DNA of 33,300 nucleotides from Clostridiales bacterium (lineage in GTDB: Bacteria > Bacillota > Clostridia > Clostridiales > Clostridiaceae). Positions 1 to 9,580 of the stretch are shown piece after piece. The position numbers were made by a program, and so were the translations under genes. The first letter of the stretch is position 1. Every line of letters begins with the position of its first letter. The DNA lies in contig JAAYOT010000228.1 of assembly GCA_012520205.1 (NCBI GenBank), forward strand, positions 1 to 33,300, written 5' to 3'. Below the pieces are notes generated by a model. The model was not told the DNA's origin, made no database searches, and was given only the letters and a program-made list of their open reading frames with translations.

Positions 1-2
1 TA

Positions 3-215
3 GGAGAAGTTGTTGTAGCAGATACAAAGGCTAACTTAGAAGCAAGAGTAGAAGCAGAATATGGTGCAACTCAAGGAAAGAAAGATTTAGCAACTTTAGC
101 TAAGAAATTAGACCTAGATGCAATCCATGACACAGTTCACGAAATGTGTAAAGACGAAGCTAGACATGGAAAAGCATTCTTAGGATTATTAAACAGATAC
201 TTTGGCGATAAGTAA
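3..215 (+). CDS. Rubrerythrin family protein, C-terminal part (5' truncated by window edge)
   Basis: Frame 3 reads [70 protein letters not shown]; the E-x6[12 protein letters not shown] helix is typical of rubrerythrin. Confidence 0.8.
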   Translation, partial: GEVVVADTKANLEARVEAEYGATQGKKDLATLAKKLDLDAIHDTVHEMCKDEARHGKAFLGLLNRYFGDK

Positions 216-220
216 GCTTA

Positions 221-285
221 TCTCAATTCACAATGCATAATTCAAAATGCACAATTGAGGAGGATTTTCAGGTAAGCTGAAAATC
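221..285. repeat. Dispersed intergenic repeat copy (caattcacaatgcataattcaaaatgcacaattgagga) plus hairpin
   Basis: Shares its core, inverted, with 3302-3338; followed by gattttcag-gtaag-ctgaaaatc hairpin. Confidence 0.65.
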
Positions 286-300
286 TTAAAATAAAAAAGA

Positions 301-347
301 CCCTATCAAAATGATTTTTAAAATCACTTTGATAGGGCTTCTTTTTT
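301..347 (+). terminator. Rho-independent terminator after the rubrerythrin gene
   Basis: ccctatcaaa...tttgataggg stem followed by cttctttttt. Confidence 0.75.
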
Positions 348-510
348 ACCCTTTCTTCTAATGATTTTCCCTTAATTATGTTATAAGTTAAGCCTAATAA
401 AATTAGCAACCCAGCAATTATTTTTCCTATTGAAAGTGTATTGCCAGAAAAATAGTATATAACAATTCCAGCAGGAATTTGTAAATCCTTGATACTAGGT
501 ATATGATAAA
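347..510 (-). pseudogene. Decayed C-terminal remnant of a membrane transporter (DMT/EamA-like)
   Basis: Minus-strand frame without a start codon reads IKDLQIPAGIVIYYFSGNTLSIGKIIAGLLILLGLTYNIIKGKSLEERVKKK, resembling the last two TM helices and basic tail of an EamA-type permease. Confidence 0.35.
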
Positions 511-596
511 TATGGTTAGATTAATAAAATAAAGTTTGATAGAAATGCAATAAATCTGTATAATTGTTATGAATTACAATGGATGGAGTGAATAAT

Positions 597-1262
597 ATGA
601 GATTAAGGAAGAAACCATGGGCTAGGCCTGAACTTGAGAAATGTGATTTTTTTATAACAAATCCAAAGAATAATAAGGGGAAATGGGCGTCAGAGTTTAA
701 AAATAAGGAAAACCCCATTTATCTAGAATTAGGCTGTGGAAAGGGTACTTTTATAGCTGTTCACGGTGCAGAAAATCCAAATATAAATTATATTGCAATA
801 GATATAAAAGACGAGGTTTTAGTTTTAGCTAAAAGAAATATAGAAAAAGCATATGAAGAAAAAGGCAGAGAAGTTGATAATCTGAAATTAATGGCTCAAG
901 AAATCGCTTTAATATCAGATGCTTTTAGCAGTGAAGATAAAGTAGACAGAATATATATTAATTTCTGTAATCCATGGCCAAAAGAAAGACATAAGAAAAG
1001 AAGATTGACTCATACAAGGCAATTAAATAACTATAGAGAGTTTTTAGTTGATGGTGGAGAAATTTATTTTAAAACAGATGATGATGAATTATTCCAAGAA
1101 TCCTTAGAATATTTTAAAGAAGCAAATTTTAATATAGAGTATATAACTTATGATTTACATAAAAGTGATTTCCTTGGTAATGTTGAAACTGAGCATGAAA
1201 GAATGTTTACAGAGCAGGGAATCCCTACTAAATTCTTAATTGCCAAGAAAATTAAAAATTAA
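597..1262 (+). CDS. trmB: tRNA (guanine-N7-)-methyltransferase TrmB
   Basis: ORF 579-1262; likely start ATG 597 ([13 protein letters not shown]) after ggatgga RBS. Motifs [37 protein letters not shown]. Confidence 0.92.
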   Translation: MRLRKKPWARPELEKCDFFITNPKNNKGKWASEFKNKENPIYLELGCGKGTFIAVHGAENPNINYIAIDIKDEVLVLAKRNIEKAYEEKGREVDNLKLMAQEIALISDAFSSEDKVDRIYINFCNPWPKERHKKRRLTHTRQLNNYREFLVDGGEIYFKTDDDELFQESLEYFKEANFNIEYITYDLHKSDFLGNVETEHERMFTEQGIPTKFLIAKKIKN

Positions 1263-1273
1263 AGAGCTGCTAC

Positions 1274-1307
1274 AAAAAAAGAAGGTTGTCCGCAATCTTC
1301 TTTTTTG
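1274..1307. terminator. Bidirectional terminator between convergent trmB and the aminotransferase gene
   Basis: aaaaaagaaggttg-tccg-caatcttctttttt stem-loop with A/T tracts on both sides. Confidence 0.75.
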
Positions 1308-1321
1308 AAACAGCCCAATTT

Positions 1322-2617
1322 TTATATTATCTTTGTAATTAGCTCAACAGTATTTAAGAATATTTCCACTTCATTGATAGAATTATATAATCCAAAGCTT
1401 GCCCGTACCATTCCAGATAACTTACAGTAGTTACTTCTAGAATAATCATTAGATTTATTGCTATGGGAATGTAATAATCTATTTACATATGGATGGGCGC
1501 AAAAGGCTCCTTGCCTAACTGCTATTCCACGTAAGGTTGCCAGATATTTAGCTGTATCTATATCATAAAGCCCTTCAATATTAAATATTACTATACCAAG
1601 CCTATCTGATATATTATGATTATCACCATAGGTTATAACCTTTTTTATAGAATTCAATCCATCTAGAGCTACTTTTAATAGTTTTCTTTCATTTTCCTCT
1701 ATACTCTTAAAGCCTATTTTCTTTACTTCCTTCATAGCTTGAACCAAAGCTATTACACCAAGGAAGTTTGGGCTGCCAGCCTCATTTTTTTCAGGAGGAG
1801 GTAAATAAACTTCAAAATCATCGAAAACTCTATCTACAGTTCCTCCGCCTTTATAATCACTGTTTAATCTTTCGAAAGTTTCCTTAAGTCCTATAATAGC
1901 ACCACTACCAAAGGGAGCATAGATTTTATGGGCAGAAAATACTAGGAAATCTATTGCTTCAAGCTCATTTTCAGGATACATGTTTAATTCTTTATGAGCT
2001 ACAATTTGAGCACCATCTACAATTAGCTTAGCATTATAACTGTGAATTAGTTTTGCAATAAAAGATAAGTCGTTAACATAACCAGTAACATTAGAAGCTG
2101 CTGTTAAAGTCACATATTTTACCTGGCCCTTATATTTTTCTAATAAGTATTCTAGTTCATCTAGTTTTAATCGGCCATCCTTATCTACTTCAACATATTT
2201 AATATCACATTTTCCCCTCCAAGGAAGATCATTTGAGTGGTGTTCCATTCTTGTTGCAATAACGATATCAGTTTTCTTTTCAATTAAGATATTTGAAAGT
2301 CTATTAATACCTTCAGTAGTGTTACCTACGAAAATAACTGTGTACTTATCTTTTGGAGCATTAAAAAAATCTAAAATATAATCTCTACATTCATGGTACT
2401 TATGTGTAGAATACTCCGATTTTTGCCCTGTACCTCTTCCTATGGCACCATATAATTCACAAGTTTTAGCTATTTCTTTTAGAACACTTTTAAAAACTGG
2501 AGTTGTGGCAGCATTATCAAAATTAATAGGAAATATTTCTTTATTATTTAAAATTGGAACTTTCTTATCAAGACCAATAAATAAATTTCTTAAAGGATTA
2601 TCATTAGAATCGTACAT
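1322..2617 (-). CDS. Aminotransferase class V / cysteine desulfurase-like protein
   Basis: 431 aa; FDNAATTP, TRMEHHSN, DGAQIVAHKEL, SAHKIYAPFGSGAI (PLP Lys), QGAFCAHPYV (candidate active Cys). Confidence 0.85.
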   Translation of the reverse strand: MYDSNDNPLRNLFIGLDKKVPILNNKEIFPINFDNAATTPVFKSVLKEIAKTCELYGAIGRGTGQKSEYSTHKYHECRDYILDFFNAPKDKYTVIFVGNTTEGINRLSNILIEKKTDIVIATRMEHHSNDLPWRGKCDIKYVEVDKDGRLKLDELEYLLEKYKGQVKYVTLTAASNVTGYVNDLSFIAKLIHSYNAKLIVDGAQIVAHKELNMYPENELEAIDFLVFSAHKIYAPFGSGAIIGLKETFERLNSDYKGGGTVDRVFDDFEVYLPPPEKNEAGSPNFLGVIALVQAMKEVKKIGFKSIEENERKLLKVALDGLNSIKKVITYGDNHNISDRLGIVIFNIEGLYDIDTAKYLATLRGIAVRQGAFCAHPYVNRLLHSHSNKSNDYSRSNYCKLSGMVRASFGLYNSINEVEIFLNTVELITKII

Positions 2618-2763
2618 AGCATTACCTCCTGTATATTCTATATTCTATTCACTTAATAATAGGTTGGTGCTATTAACCTGATATTAGAAAGTTCCAATCT
2701 TTAAGGAAACATATATAATTTATAAACATATACTTATATTGGAACATTTTTGGGAGGAAATAA

Positions 2764-3216
2764 ATGAAAAATAAAGAAGATAAACATATAGTTGAAAATG
2801 ATGACTTAAAATTTATACCTATGGATGCATGTCCGAATTTCTTAGATAATAATGATACATGGTACCTAGTAAAAAATTTAAGTAATTCAGGCCTATATGG
2901 ATTTGCAAATAACTTTTTATTTGATTTTGCAAAGCCCTATCCAAAAGAAATATATGATGACGAAGCCTTTCCAAGCTGTAAAATAACAGAGGATGAACCA
3001 ATTCATATTAAAATACTAAGAGAATTTGACTTATTAATTGATGATTATGAAGATACTAGGGGAAAGAAATCAAGTGTAGAAAAAATATTTAAAAAAATAG
3101 AAGAAAAAGAGGAATCCATAATGAAGGTACTAAAATTATATAACATACCTTATCCTGTTGCTTCTTTAATAGTCAAGAAAATAATAAGCTTAACTTTAAA
3201 ATACAAAAAAGATTAG
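2764..3216 (+). CDS. Hypothetical protein (150 aa, no recognised family)
   Basis: ATG with gggagg RBS 6-8 nt upstream, followed by a terminator; no motif recognised. Confidence 0.7.
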   Translation: MKNKEDKHIVENDDLKFIPMDACPNFLDNNDTWYLVKNLSNSGLYGFANNFLFDFAKPYPKEIYDDEAFPSCKITEDEPIHIKILREFDLLIDDYEDTRGKKSSVEKIFKKIEEKEESIMKVLKLYNIPYPVASLIVKKIISLTLKYKKD

Positions 3217-3248
3217 TCAGCCCTGGGCTGACAATTGACTAATAAGAT

Positions 3249-3277
3249 AAAAACGCCTATGTTTTAGGCGTTTTTTG
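3249..3277 (+). terminator. Rho-independent terminator
   Basis: aaaaacgcct-atgtttt-aggcgttttttg. Confidence 0.8.
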
Positions 3278-3298
3278 TTTTTCAGATATCTGAAAAAC
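3277..3298. repeat. 22-bp perfect palindrome
   Basis: gtttttcagat|atctgaaaaac, directly after the terminator and next to a dispersed repeat copy. Confidence 0.85.
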
Positions 3299-3301
3299 TA
3301 C

Positions 3302-3338
3302 CTTAATTGTGAATTATGCATTTTGAATTCTGCATTGT
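3302..3338. repeat. Dispersed intergenic repeat copy (inverse orientation)
   Basis: Reverse complement reads caatgcagaattcaaaatgcataattcacaattaag, matching the 221-262 core. Confidence 0.65.
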
Positions 3339-3348
3339 TTTTGTCGGT

Positions 3349-4128
3349 TTATCCGACAAAAACATGGCTTATTGGTATAACACAAATTCCAAGAAATAAG
3401 GAAACAGCATAAATCTTATTATATCTATAGGATTTTGCAGTAGGAATAAGCTCCATAAAGGAAATGTATAACATTATTCCTGCTACTAATAAAAAGGTTA
3501 TTGATAATATAGTTTCGTTTATGTATGGTTTTAAGAATAGAAAGGCAGTAAGGGCGCCAAGGGGTTCAGCAATTCCAGATATAAGGCAATATTTGAATGC
3601 TTTGAGCCTGCTGCCTGTTGAATAATAAATTGGCAAAGAAATAGAAATACCCTCGGGAATATTATGAAGAGAAATTGCTAAAGCCACGGATACTCCCAGG
3701 GAGATATTTTCATAACCAGAAATAAAGGTTGCAATTCCTTCAGGGAAATTATGAATCATAAGGCCTATCATTGAAATTAAACCAACTCTAAACAAATTTT
3801 TTGAAGAAGTCTTTTTATTTTTAACTACATTATTTTGGTCAAGAAGTTTATCAACTAAAGCTGTAATTATAGCTCCTGAAATTAGAAAGGTTAAGGAAGC
3901 TAATATTCCAATAAGATTTCCATAATTTTTGCATAGGTTATCCATAGAAGCCATAAAAAGGTCTATAAAAGAAACAGTCATCATAACTCCAGCAGAAAAT
4001 GCTAATGAAAATGTAATTAATTTTTCTTTATTAAAATTGGTAAAAAAGACTACAAATGCACCTAAAACTGTTGATAATCCTGCTATTAACGAAAGCAGCA
4101 GGGGAATTATTGTATTATTTTCAAACAT
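3349..4128 (-). CDS. ZIP-family metal transporter (ZupT-like)
   Basis: 259 aa multi-TM protein with both ZIP signatures HNFPEG and HNIPEG. Confidence 0.9.
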   Translation of the reverse strand: MFENNTIIPLLLSLIAGLSTVLGAFVVFFTNFNKEKLITFSLAFSAGVMMTVSFIDLFMASMDNLCKNYGNLIGILASLTFLISGAIITALVDKLLDQNNVVKNKKTSSKNLFRVGLISMIGLMIHNFPEGIATFISGYENISLGVSVALAISLHNIPEGISISLPIYYSTGSRLKAFKYCLISGIAEPLGALTAFLFLKPYINETILSITFLLVAGIMLYISFMELIPTAKSYRYNKIYAVSLFLGICVIPISHVFVG

Positions 4129-4216
4129 AAAGTACCTCTCTTAATATTTACTCATTATAAATTATATTATTTTAGGGAATATCTATGAATAATAATAAAT
4201 TTTTTTATAAAAAGTA

Positions 4217-4258
4217 TTTACAAGATGTAAACTCGGTATTATACTGGTGTATATACAC
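4217..4258 (+). promoter_or_regulatory. Sigma-A-type promoter with 12-bp palindromic candidate operator
   Basis: TTTACA (4217-4222) - 17 nt - TATACT (4240-4245), followed at 4247-4258 by the perfect palindrome GTGTATATACAC covering the expected +1. Confidence 0.6.
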
Positions 4259-4273
4259 TTAAGGAGGGGTAAA

Positions 4274-4792
4274 ATGAATAATACAAGAATTAAAAAAATG
4301 GTACTAGCTGGATTATTAGTGGCATTATCACTTATTATTCCTATTTCATTTGGATTTTTAAAAATAATTGTAGGGCCATTTACGGCTACATTAGCATCCC
4401 ATGTTCCTTTATTTATTGCTATGCTAATTTCTCCAAAGGTAGCTGTAATAGTTGGACTAGGTTCCACCATTGGTTTCTTTATAACATCAGCACCTGTAGT
4501 GGCACTTAGGGCGGCAACTCATATTATTGTTGGATATTTTGGAGGAAAGATATTTAGTAAAAATGAAAATTACAAGGGAGCTATAGCTGCTACTGCACCA
4601 ATTCATGGTGTTCTAGAGGGACTAGCTATAATACCTTTTGGAATTGATTCCTATACAATAGTTTTAATTACTATAGTAGGAACAATGGTACATCACTGCA
4701 TTGATGCCTTTCTTGCATATTTAGTAGCAAAATCATTAAGCAAGGCTCAGGGAAAAAAAACTATTTCCTTTTTAAATGAAAAAGCAGCATAG
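4274..4792 (+). CDS. ECF transporter S component, probable niacin type (NiaX-like)
   Basis: ATG 4274 after aaggagggg RBS; small hydrophobic protein with GPFTATLASHVPLFIAMLISPKVAVIVGLGSTIGF and a RAATHIIVGYFGG segment. S-component fold call is firm; substrate is tentative. Confidence 0.7.
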   Translation: MNNTRIKKMVLAGLLVALSLIIPISFGFLKIIVGPFTATLASHVPLFIAMLISPKVAVIVGLGSTIGFFITSAPVVALRAATHIIVGYFGGKIFSKNENYKGAIAATAPIHGVLEGLAIIPFGIDSYTIVLITIVGTMVHHCIDAFLAYLVAKSLSKAQGKKTISFLNEKAA

Positions 4793-4868
4793 GGCCAATT
4801 TACAATTAGCAATTAACAATTAAGGAAAATTGCTAACTTTGTTGAAAAGTTAATAATATGAATGGAAA

Positions 4869-4899
4869 AGATTGTTGTAGCCTTCAACAGTCTTTTTTT
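4869..4899 (+). terminator. Rho-independent terminator
   Basis: agattgttg...caacagtct stem followed by ttttttt. Confidence 0.75.
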
Positions 4900-5033
4900 A
4901 TATTAGATTTTTTTTAAGTCACTATTTAGAAATAATATCTAATAAGGAATTCTAATAATCTTCAATAATTAAAGTTGAAAATAATGTATAATATAAAATA
5001 AATACAATGAAAACTGAAAAATGGGGTGATTTA

Positions 5034-6203
5034 ATGAAGATTTTTCACATGGGGGACTGGCATATAGGAAAACTTGTTAATGGTTTTTATATGACTGAGG
5101 ACCAGGAGTACATTTTAGAAGAATTATTTAAGGTCATAGAAAAAGAAAAGCCAGATTTATTAGTAATAGCAGGAGATTTGTATGATAGATCAATACCACC
5201 CGTACAAGCAGTTGAGCTACTAAATAAAACTTTTGAAAAAATAGTAATAGATCTAAGAACACCTGTAATTGCCATAGCTGGTAATCATGATAGTAATGAA
5301 AGATTAGATTTTGGAAGTTCTTTATTAAGAAGAAGCGGCTTATATATTGTAGGAAATCTTAAAAGAAATATAGAAAAAATTCTTTTAGAAGATGAGTTTG
5401 GAAAGGTGAATTTTTATCCCATACCTTTTGCTGATGCACCAGTTGTAAGGGATTTATATGAAGATGAAAATATAAAAACTCCAAATGATGCAATGAAAAG
5501 AATAATAGATGAAATAAATAAAGATTTAAATGAAGAAGAAAGAAATATTGCAATTGCCCATGGCTATGTAACAAAAATAAGAGAGGGAAACTTTGAAGAA
5601 CTAGTTGAGTCAGATTCAGAAAAGCCAATTTCTATAGGAGGAACAGACTTTATAGATGAAAAGCTTTTTGAAAAATTCAACTATACAGCTCTTGGTCATT
5701 TACATGGTCCCCAAAAAGTAGGAAATGAAAAAATAAGATATTCAGGATCTTTAATGAAATATTCCTTCTCAGAAGTTAATCAAAAAAAGGGGATAAATAT
5801 AATCAATTTAGATTCAGAAGGCAATGTTGATGTAAGCTTTTATAAGTTAAAGCCTAAAAGGGATTTTAGAATTATAGAAGGTTATCTTGAAGATATAATA
5901 AATGATTCTACAAAGGATGATTTAAGTAAAGAAGACTATATTAAGGTAATATTAAGGGATAAAGGTGAAATCTTAGATCCAATGTCTAAGCTTAGGACTG
6001 TTTATCCAAATGTGATGGAGCTAGTGAGAGAAGAAAGATTAAATAAGCAAGGTTCAGAAAGAAAAATAGCTGACATAAGGGGAAAATCCACCTTAACCTT
6101 ATTTAAGGATTTTTACAAAGATATAGTTGGTGAAGAATGTACCAGTGAAGAATTAGAAATTATTACGAATATAATGGACAAAGCTAAGGGGGAAGAGTAT
6201 TAA
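5034..6203 (+). CDS. sbcD: Nuclease SbcCD subunit D
   Basis: Start ATG 5034 (MKIFHMGDWHIGK); metallophosphoesterase motifs GDWHIG, AGDLYDR, GNHDS, ALGHLHGPQ. Confidence 0.93.
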   Translation: MKIFHMGDWHIGKLVNGFYMTEDQEYILEELFKVIEKEKPDLLVIAGDLYDRSIPPVQAVELLNKTFEKIVIDLRTPVIAIAGNHDSNERLDFGSSLLRRSGLYIVGNLKRNIEKILLEDEFGKVNFYPIPFADAPVVRDLYEDENIKTPNDAMKRIIDEINKDLNEEERNIAIAHGYVTKIREGNFEELVESDSEKPISIGGTDFIDEKLFEKFNYTALGHLHGPQKVGNEKIRYSGSLMKYSFSEVNQKKGINIINLDSEGNVDVSFYKLKPKRDFRIIEGYLEDIINDSTKDDLSKEDYIKVILRDKGEILDPMSKLRTVYPNVMELVREERLNKQGSERKIADIRGKSTLTLFKDFYKDIVGEECTSEELEIITNIMDKAKGEEY

Positions 6204-6204
6204 T

Positions 6205-9200
6205 ATGAAGATAAAAAAATTAATAATATCAGCTTTTGGACCATATGCAGAAAGACAAGAACTAGATTTTGAAGAAAATCTTAAAGAAAAAAATATATTT
6301 GTAATAACAGGTAATACAGGAGCTGGTAAAACAACAATTTTTGATGCCATTAACTTTGCCCTTTTTGGAGAAGCAAGTGGAAGTGAAAGGGACGGAAAAA
6401 CTTTAAGAAGTGACTTTGCCTCTCCAGAAACTAAGACAGAAGTAGAGTTATGGTTTTCTATGAGAAATAAGGATTACTATGTAAAGAGAGCTCCTCAATA
6501 TTATAGGAAAAAGCAAAGAGGAGAGGGGCTTACAGAAAATAAGGCCAGCGCAGAATTAAAGCTTAAGGATAAAACTATAACAGGAGTTAAAGAAGTTACT
6601 AAAGCAATAGAAGAGATTTTGGGCATTAACTCAGAACAATTTAAGCAATTGGTTATGATTCCCCAAGGTGAATTTAAGAAGTTATTAAATTCAGATAGTG
6701 ATAAAAAAGAAGAAATATTTAGAAAAATATTTGGAACAAAGGTATTTTCAGATATTCAGCAAAATATTAAAAATCAAGCTAATGAATTAAAAAGAAATAT
6801 AGAGCTTATTCAAAGGGATAGGGAAAATAATATTAGATCCTTTATGGTAGATGATGAAAATATAGCCTTAAAGGCAATGATAGAAGGAAAGGATATAAAT
6901 TTAGCTGAAATAATAAAAGCCTTTGAAGAAGAAATAAGTTCTGATGAAGAAAAGATTTCAAATTTAAAGGATGAATTAGATAAAATTCAAGAGGAAATAG
7001 AGGTTTTATCTAAGGAATTAGCAGTAATAAATGAAAATAATAAAAAGTTAGAAAAAAAGGATTCAATAAAGTTAGAATTTGAAAAATTAACCTCTCTAAA
7101 GAGTAATTACAAAGAAAAGTCCCTTGTCCTAGAAAAAGCCAAAAAGGCGTTAAAGCTAGATTTTTATGAAAAAGATTATAGATATAAAAAATTCCTATAT
7201 GATGGAATAGATTCAAACTTAAAAGAATCTATTAAAAAGATAGAAAAGTATAAAAAAGACTATGACTTAGCTTATAAGAGCTTTCAAGAAGAAAAAAACA
7301 AGGAAGAAGAAAAAAATACTTTATTAAGTAAATTAACTGAAATAGATAAATTAAAAGATAAGGTTTCTAAGTATGAGGAAAAGAAAAGTAAAGTTAATAA
7401 ACTAAAGACTCTTGTATTAAACTTAGAAAAAACTATTAACGATATTAATTTAGAAATAAAAAATAATAGTGAGTTAATAAATAAATTAGGAACAGAGTTA
7501 GAAAATATAAATAGTTTAAAAAATAAAAAGAATGCCTTAGAAATAAATGCTCTTAACCTAAATAAGAAAAAAGAGGATTTAGATAAATTATTAAACTCTT
7601 TAGAAAGCTATAAGAGGGAAAGCAGTAACCACTCAAAGTTATCCTTAGTTTACGAAGAGGCCGATAAAGCCTATAAAGATGCAAAGAATAATTATGAAAA
7701 TTTAGAAGAAACCTTTAGAAGAAATCAAGCAGGAATACTTGCTAAAAACTTAATAGAGGGAGAAGCCTGCCCAGTATGCGGTTCAGAGCATCATCCAAAT
7801 TTAGCAGTTTTAGATAGTGAAGTTGTAGATGAAAAATTAGTAAAAGAAGCAAAAGCTAAGGCAGATAAATTATATGATGCTAGGGAAGAATATTATAGGG
7901 ATTTATCTAAAATAAATGCAAATTTAGAATCAAATAAACAAGAAATAATTATTCCTTCATTAATGAAAATATTTGATAAAAATAATTTTGAAGATGCATC
8001 CCTAGAAATTGAGAAGGTTTCAGATCTAATAAATGAAAATAAATTTGAGCTAATAAAAACTAAGAGGGAAATAGAAGAAATAGCTAAATTAGTTGATAAG
8101 GAAGAGGAAAAAACTGGAGATAAGAAAAATAAAGAAGCTAGAAACGATAAGTTAAGAAATGACTTAGAAGAAAAAAATAAAGAGCTTTTATCCTATAAAG
8201 AAAACCTAAAAATAGAAGAAACTAACCTGAAAAATATTGAAGAAGAATTTAAGGGGGATGTTAAATCCTGTAATGAGCTTGAAATTATAAGAAGAGAAAT
8301 AGTATCTAAATTAGAAGTATTAAAAAAGAATTATGAAAAAGCAGAAGCAGAATATAATCAATTAAAATCTAATTTAGATAAAGAAAATGGAAATAAACAA
8401 TCCTTAGAAAATAGGTTAATAGAAACAAAAAAAGAATTAGAAGAATCTATTGAAATATTTAGAGAGAAAACTTTAGCCTTAGGCTTCAAAGATGGTCGTG
8501 ATTATAAAAACAGCCAGCTTAAAGAAGTAGAAATAGAAGCTTTAGAAAAGGAAATAAATAATTATAATAATAATTTAGCTAATACAGAAAAATTATTAAC
8601 AGATATAACTAAGGAATGCCAAGGTCTTGTTAAAAAGGATATTAAGGAATTAGAACTTAAAATTGAAAATTATAAAGGAGAAAAATTAAAGGTACAGGAT
8701 AATGAGAAAAAGCTATATTCAAAAATAGAACAAAATATAAAACTATTAGAAAAGATTAAAAAGAATAATGAATTAATAGAAAAGGATGAGAAAAAATATA
8801 GCACAATAGGAAGGCTGTCAAAAATTATTAATGGTGATAATGGTAGAAGAATAAGTTTTGAAAGATATGTACTAGCCTCTTATTTCGAAGATATAATTAC
8901 AGCAGCAAATTTAAGGCTTTCAAGAATGAGCTGTAATAGATTTGAGCTTCTAAGAAAGGAAGAGGTAGGAGATAAGAGAAAGGGACAAGGGTTAGATCTA
9001 GAAGTATTTGATAACTATACAGGAAAATCTAGAGATGTAAAAACCTTATCTGGTGGAGAATCCTTTAAAGCATCTTTATCAATGGCTCTAGGATTAGCTG
9101 ATGTTGTTCAGGCTTATTCAGGTGGAATACAGTTGGATACTATTTTTGTTGATGAAGGCTTTGGAACCTTAGACTCAGAATCTCTAGATAATGCTATAGA

Positions 9201-9333
9201 ATGCTTAGTTGAACTTCAAAATGATGGAAGAGTAGTAGGTATAATATCTCACGTACAGGAATTAAAGGATAGAATAGATTCAAAGATAGTTATTACATCT
9301 ACTAATAAGGGAAGCAAGGCGGAGTTCAATTAA
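6205..9333 (+). CDS. sbcC: Nuclease SbcCD subunit C (SMC-like ATPase)
   Basis: Walker A GNTGAGKTT, zinc hook CPVCG, signature LSGGESF, Walker B IFVDEGFGTLD, long coiled coils; immediately downstream of sbcD. Confidence 0.95.
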   Translation: MKIKKLIISAFGPYAERQELDFEENLKEKNIFVITGNTGAGKTTIFDAINFALFGEASGSERDGKTLRSDFASPETKTEVELWFSMRNKDYYVKRAPQYYRKKQRGEGLTENKASAELKLKDKTITGVKEVTKAIEEILGINSEQFKQLVMIPQGEFKKLLNSDSDKKEEIFRKIFGTKVFSDIQQNIKNQANELKRNIELIQRDRENNIRSFMVDDENIALKAMIEGKDINLAEIIKAFEEEISSDEEKISNLKDELDKIQEEIEVLSKELAVINENNKKLEKKDSIKLEFEKLTSLKSNYKEKSLVLEKAKKALKLDFYEKDYRYKKFLYDGIDSNLKESIKKIEKYKKDYDLAYKSFQEEKNKEEEKNTLLSKLTEIDKLKDKVSKYEEKKSKVNKLKTLVLNLEKTINDINLEIKNNSELINKLGTELENINSLKNKKNALEINALNLNKKKEDLDKLLNSLESYKRESSNHSKLSLVYEEADKAYKDAKNNYENLEETFRRNQAGILAKNLIEGEACPVCGSEHHPNLAVLDSEVVDEKLVKEAKAKADKLYDAREEYYRDLSKINANLESNKQEIIIPSLMKIFDKNNFEDASLEIEKVSDLINENKFELIKTKREIEEIAKLVDKEEEKTGDKKNKEARNDKLRNDLEEKNKELLSYKENLKIEETNLKNIEEEFKGDVKSCNELEIIRREIVSKLEVLKKNYEKAEAEYNQLKSNLDKENGNKQSLENRLIETKKELEESIEIFREKTLALGFKDGRDYKNSQLKEVEIEALEKEINNYNNNLANTEKLLTDITKECQGLVKKDIKELELKIENYKGEKLKVQDNEKKLYSKIEQNIKLLEKIKKNNELIEKDEKKYSTIGRLSKIINGDNGRRISFERYVLASYFEDIITAANLRLSRMSCNRFELLRKEEVGDKRKGQGLDLEVFDNYTGKSRDVKTLSGGESFKASLSMALGLADVVQAYSGGIQLDTIFVDEGFGTLDSESLDNAIECLVELQNDGRVVGIISHVQELKDRIDSKIVITSTNKGSKAEFN

Positions 9334-9372
9334 GGATTAACAGATAACAAATAACAAGGGATAAGAAGTAAA

Positions 9373-9418
9373 AAGTAAGTTGTTTCATAAATTGTTTATG
9401 AGCAGCTTGCTTTTTTGC
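9373..9418 (+). terminator. Rho-independent terminator after sbcC
   Basis: aagtaagttgtttcataaa / tttatgagcagcttgctt stem then tttt. Confidence 0.7.
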
Positions 9419-9538
9419 TATAAAAAGAGATAAGAATATTTTTAAAAATGCTTCTTTTTTCTTTATTAAGGAATATATAAAGATATATGGATTTATTAAA
9501 TAAAAATATTTAAGAAAAATAAAAAAATATTCATTCCT

Positions 9539-9580
9539 GTAACCTCTGTTACCGATTCTTCTGTAAAAACTGGTTATAAT
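9539..9580 (+). promoter_or_regulatory. hcp promoter with candidate Crp/Fnr-family (HcpR-like) activator site
   Basis: GTAAC-CTCT-GTTAC at 9539-9552; TATAAT -10 at 9575-9580; no good -35 hexamer at the expected spacing. Confidence 0.6.

Noticed and set aside
521-718. 65-aa minus-strand ORF overlapping trmB start
   Set aside because: Antisense to the conserved trmB N-terminus.
5359-5628. 89-aa minus-strand ORF in sbcD
   Set aside because: Low-complexity Leu/His/Phe translation typical of the antisense of AT-rich, Lys/Glu-rich coding DNA.
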